DNA of 15,593 nucleotides from Chloroflexota bacterium (GTDB lineage: Bacteria > Chloroflexota > Dehalococcoidia > SZUA-161). Below, piece by piece: positions 13,037-15,593 of this stretch. Below the pieces are notes generated by a model. That model was not told where the DNA came from. It ran no database searches and worked only from the letters and a program-made list of their open reading frames with translations. Made by a program: the position numbers and the translations under genes. Within the stretch, counting starts at the first letter, position 1; every line of letters begins with the position of its first letter. The stretch lies in NCBI GenBank assembly GCA_016865955.1, contig VGNW01000028.1, positions 1-15,593 of the forward strand, in the 5' to 3' direction.

Positions 13037-13255
13037 ATGGCACCTATAGAAATAGCAGTAATAATCATAGCTGTGGCGCTGGTTGCCACTATACTCACTC
13101 AAATTCGCGGTGGGGGAATGAGCGGCATATTCGGTGGGGGCGGCGAGCAGGCATTCCGGACACGGAGGGGCATTGAGAAGACCCTTTTCCGGTTCACTAT
13201 CGTACTGATTGTCGTCTTTATCGCTCTCTGCATATTGAGCGTAAGGTTAGCCTGA
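13037..13255 (+). CDS. secG: Preprotein translocase subunit SecG
   Basis: A 72-residue inner-membrane protein with the SecG layout. TM1 spans about 3-22 (IEIAVIIIAVALVATIL). A Gly-rich cytosolic loop follows (RGGGMSGIFGGGGEQAF), then the conserved RRGIEKTLFRFT at 43-54 and TM2 (about 55-70). It stimulates SecYEG-dependent protein export. The ATG lies 22 bases after the gatB stop with only a weak ribosome site, so it is probably cotranscribed and partly coupled. Small size and low sequence conservation are normal for the family. Confidence 0.9.
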   Translation: MAPIEIAVIIIAVALVATILTQIRGGGMSGIFGGGGEQAFRTRRGIEKTLFRFTIVLIVVFIALCILSVRLA

Positions 13256-13278
13256 TCTGGATAAAGCTGAGCATTCCG

Positions 13279-13308
13279 CGGGGGGCAGTCTTTGGGATTT
13301 GTCCCCCG
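13279..13308 (+). other. Hairpin between secG and the prenyltransferase gene
   Basis: CGGGGGGC (13279-13286) can pair with GTCCCCCG (13301-13308) with one G-U pair around a 14-base loop. The sequence after it is A-rich, so it is not a terminator. It may modulate expression of the downstream gene or protect message ends. Confidence 0.35.
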
Positions 13309-13339
13309 AAAGTAAAACCATCGAAGGAGAGCAACTGAG

Positions 13340-14242
13340 GTGAAAAACTTGAAGACCTGGCTGATGGAGATAAGGGCTCCGTTTCTGCTGCTGACGCCCG
13401 TATCGGTGCTGGTGGGGGCATCCGTAGCGGTATATGAGAATTACCATATAAACTATTTTTATCCGGCGCTGGCGTTCGTGGGTGCTTTGCTGTCTCATAT
13501 AGCCGTTAATGTTCTCAACGAGTACTTCGACTATAAAAGCGGCCTGGATTTTAAAACCGTGAAGACGCCTTTCAACGGTGGCAGCGGCGTGCTGCCGGCA
13601 GGGCTGCTGAATCCGCGACATGTATATATATTAGGTATCGCCTGCATCGCCGGCATCATCGCCATCGGCGGCTACTTTATATATGTCTACGGCACGATGA
13701 TTATACCGATAGGCGTTTCCGGCATACTTATGATTTATTTCTATACTACCCATCTCACCAGGTCGCCCTTGTTATGTGCTATTGCGCCGGGTCTGGGCTT
13801 CGGCCCCCTGATGATCATGGGCACGTACTTTGTTCTCACCGGAACATATTCTCTGGCTGCCGGGCTCGCTTCCCTGGCTCCGGCTTTCCTGGTCAGCAAC
13901 CTGCTTCTGCTCAACCAGTTCCCCGATGTTGAAGCTGATGCCTCGGTGAACCGGCGGCACTTCCCGATAGTGGTGGGTCGCAGGATAAGCTCCCTGATAT
14001 ACACTCAACTGGTGGTCGCAGCCTATATAGCCTTAATCGTCTCCGTACTGCTGGGATATTTTCATTACATGGCTCTGCTGGGGCTGCTGACCCTGCCGCT
14101 GGGTTTGATGGTGATGATAGGAGTGCGGAAATACCACGACCAGATAGAGAAGCTGGTGCCGGTCATGGGGCGCAATGTAATACTGACGCTCACGCTGCCT
14201 TTGCTTATGTCTATAGGCATGTTAATCGGGCACATTATGTAA
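13340..14242 (+). CDS. UbiA-family prenyltransferase (MenA-like)
   Basis: A 300-residue polytopic membrane enzyme with about eight to nine hydrophobic segments. The first aspartate motif N-x3-D-x5-D is NEYFDYKSGLD (60-70). FNGGSGVLPAG (78-88) follows. The second motif is DVEAD (196-200) in NQFPDVEADASVNRRHFP. Together they bind the Mg-diphosphate of the prenyl donor. The FNGGSGVLP element and the length fit the MenA-like branch (1,4-dihydroxy-2-naphthoate prenylation), but no menaquinone genes lie nearby and the acceptor is uncertain. The start is GTG, 9 bases after AAGGAGA. It is last in the gatB-secG unit and ends 25 bases before a strong terminator. Confidence 0.9.
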   Translation: MKNLKTWLMEIRAPFLLLTPVSVLVGASVAVYENYHINYFYPALAFVGALLSHIAVNVLNEYFDYKSGLDFKTVKTPFNGGSGVLPAGLLNPRHVYILGIACIAGIIAIGGYFIYVYGTMIIPIGVSGILMIYFYTTHLTRSPLLCAIAPGLGFGPLMIMGTYFVLTGTYSLAAGLASLAPAFLVSNLLLLNQFPDVEADASVNRRHFPIVVGRRISSLIYTQLVVAAYIALIVSVLLGYFHYMALLGLLTLPLGLMVMIGVRKYHDQIEKLVPVMGRNVILTLTLPLLMSIGMLIGHIM

Positions 14243-14267
14243 TTTGCAATTTGTGAGTAGATAAAGG

Positions 14268-14300
14268 GGCGACCCGCCTAGGGCGGGTCGCCTTTTTTTT
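14268..14300 (+). terminator. Intrinsic terminator between convergent genes
   Basis: GGCGACCCGCC (14268-14278), loop TAG, GGCGGGTCGCC (14282-14292): a perfect 11-bp stem followed by eight T (14293-14300). It ends the gatB-secG-prenyltransferase transcript. The reverse direction has only a short CCCCTTTATC tail, so it is weaker for the facing genes. Confidence 0.93.
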
Positions 14301-14331
14301 GTGATACAATGATTGGTGCTGGCAGATTCTT

Positions 14332-14769
14332 CTATTCGGAGTGCCCGATAAGGATGTTATCCCAATAGATGGTGTTCATCATGCTCAGCCCGCCGTGATT
14401 CCTGAAGACCAGGACTTCGGTGTGGTAGGGTTTCCCCTTTGCATTGATGCCCTCTAGAACGAGCACACGACCACCTGTTGCTTGGGAGCCATTTAGAGTA
14501 ATTGTTGGGAGCAAGCGACTGTCCACTATTGTAGGCGGCTCCGCCGGGAGCGTTGCCCAACCTCCCGCAGATTCCCAGAGTATCTGCGTATTCCCCATGT
14601 CATCTGCCAACTCCCCTAGACCTTTGAGGTCGTGAGCCTGAGCAAGAGCTACCGCCTTATCAAGCATTGCCGTGGCTTCGTCCATGCTGACCTCGGCGCT
14701 CTCGGCGTGGCTGCAGGCAATCCCTGCAGTAACCAGGATGGCTAGCAACAGTATCAGCAGCGTCTTCAT
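14332..14769 (-). CDS. Exported protein of unknown function, 145 residues
   Basis: I do not recognise the family. The N-terminus MKTLLILLLAILVTAGIACS is a signal peptide. Cys19 could be lipid-modified, though Gly at -3 departs from the lipobox; cleavage after SHA by signal peptidase I is the alternative. The mature part has a helical segment (SMDEATAMLDKAVALAQAHD, about 28-47) and then a likely beta-rich domain: ILWESAGGWATLP, TITLNGSQATGGRVLVLEG and HTEVLVFRNHGGL. AGGAG lies 8 bases before the ATG, overlapping the stop of the upstream gene, and only 11 bases separate the two genes, so they form one operon. Confidence 0.7.
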   Translation of the reverse strand: MKTLLILLLAILVTAGIACSHAESAEVSMDEATAMLDKAVALAQAHDLKGLGELADDMGNTQILWESAGGWATLPAEPPTIVDSRLLPTITLNGSQATGGRVLVLEGINAKGKPYHTEVLVFRNHGGLSMMNTIYWDNILIGHSE

Positions 14770-14780
14770 AGCTCTTTCTC

Positions 14781-15593
14781 CTATAATAGTTCACAGTTGA
14801 AGCCAGGTGTCAGGTCCCAAACCGGCCAGTGGCATTCACCTACCTTTATGGTTATCATATAGGCGGCATAACGCTCGGACTGTCTGGCGTTACCCACCCA
14901 TTTACAGCTGAATGTACCGGCAGCTATACCCTTGCTTATATCCCACTCGGCTGGGCAGATGGTGTGAGAAGCGCCTATGCTTACTCCCAAAACATTTACA
15001 CTCAGACCTATAGATGAGCAATTTTGTGTTTGTATGTCTCCCTTTGGATCCCAGTCAACCCACTCCTGTGGCGCACTGGAAGCGCTTGCTACAGACTCGA
15101 CCTTAGCCCAATGAAGCGCCCACACGGACTTGCTTTCAGCCGTACACCAATGTCGGAGGCTGTAGTAATCATATGTGGGGTCTAAGTTGCCTATGAGCTT
15201 GTAAGTCATGTAGCACTCATCGAGCCATCCGGTGGAGTTCTCAACGCGTGAAAAGCAATATTGGTCTACCAAACTCCAGTATGGCGGCCCGGTATATGGA
15301 TAGACTGGGGTGTTGTTCAACCAGGCATTTACTACCTGGTCTCGCTGGGTTAAAGTGATACCATAGTAGTTATAATCATTGACCGCCTCTAGAGCTTCCC
15401 ACATGCTTATGTAGTGGTTGCCATCCCAGTCATAGGCTGCCACACTGAAAGCTCCCGGGGTCATCTTGACAGCAGTAGGGTGCGTACCTCTGCTGCCTGT
15501 TTGAGAGGATACATCTGAGGTCATCTTAGCATTGGTAGGCGGGTTAGCAGGGCAGAAGGTGCTTATGACAGGCTCGACCTTGCCGTCCACCCA
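14781..15593 (-). CDS. Probable exported protein with one EF-hand/dockerin-like loop (N-terminus beyond window)
   Basis: The frame is open to the right edge (TGG then GTG at 15590), so the start is outside and about 270 residues are visible. DWDGNHYISMWE (54-65 counted from the GTG) has Asp, Asp, Asn and Glu at EF-hand positions 1, 3, 5 and 12 and Ile at 8. It is followed by ALEAVNDYNYYGIT, the usual continuation of dockerin-type or archaeal-style calcium modules. The remaining 190 residues are rich in Trp, Tyr and Cys (nine Cys in the visible part) and resemble no enzyme I know. Aromatic content and cysteines suggest an extracytoplasmic protein, possibly secreted or surface-bound. It is cotranscribed with the 145-residue exported protein. 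Confidence 0.65.
   Translation of the reverse strand, partial: WVDGKVEPVISTFCPANPPTNAKMTSDVSSQTGSRGTHPTAVKMTPGAFSVAAYDWDGNHYISMWEALEAVNDYNYYGITLTQRDQVVNAWLNNTPVYPYTGPPYWSLVDQYCFSRVENSTGWLDECYMTYKLIGNLDPTYDYYSLRHWCTAESKSVWALHWAKVESVASASSAPQEWVDWDPKGDIQTQNCSSIGLSVNVLGVSIGASHTICPAEWDISKGIAAGTFSCKWVGNARQSERYAAYMITIKVGECHWPVWDLTPGFNCELL

Noticed and set aside
1..15593. tRNA, rRNA, CRISPR array or transposase genes
   Set aside because: Scanned for spaced direct repeats, cloverleaf-like arrangements and recombinase motifs; none was found.

Overview
The window reads as ordinary bacterial chromosome with a small accessory patch in the middle. The likely source is an anaerobic bacterium. A Dehalococcoidia-like member of the Chloroflexota is my best guess, from the gene set, the style of the small membrane and two-CW proteins, and the FDKLRANG-type dispersed repeat. 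That placement is inference from memory, not a search. Most of the window is moderately GC-rich. The stretch from about 9240 to 11270 is clearly AT-richer.

Left part (1-5209). The 3' end of a PflX-like radical SAM gene is followed by a small acylphosphatase gene, both on the + strand. Facing them is a compact minus-strand operon read from about 4427 down to 681. It runs mobA, moeA, mobB, a DUF362 protein and a 140-residue protein of unknown function. The last three genes overlap at their stop/start codons. The first three make the guanylated molybdenum cofactor (molybdopterin guanine dinucleotide); the tight coupling of the last two suggests a related but unknown job. pcm (isoaspartyl protein repair) lies upstream on the same strand.

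Middle left (5210-8114). A good sigma-70 promoter and a perfect leader hairpin precede a probable lipoprotein that joins a CAP/SCP-like domain to a region with a transglutaminase-like Cys-His-Asp arrangement. Convergent to it is a two-CW cysteine-rich protein, which follows a 53-residue membrane protein not found by simple length-based ORF calling. Divergent from these is an alpha/beta hydrolase whose 5' leader holds five exact 7-nt CTGANNN units.

Accessory patch (about 8115-11480). It is bracketed by intergenic palindromic repeats. It holds a lone MNT-type nucleotidyltransferase without its usual HEPN partner, a RelE-type toxin-antitoxin pair with a strong terminator, and a solo OLD-family ATPase-TOPRIM nuclease. 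The nuclease promoter starts in the T-tract of that terminator. The content looks like a small defence or stress-maintenance island.

Right part (11491-15593). A promoter drives gatB, then secG and a UbiA-family prenyltransferase, all housekeeping, closed by a strong terminator at 14268-14300. Two minus-strand genes for probable exported proteins converge on that terminator. One of them runs off the right edge and carries a single EF-hand/dockerin-like calcium loop. No tRNA, rRNA, CRISPR array or transposase gene was seen.
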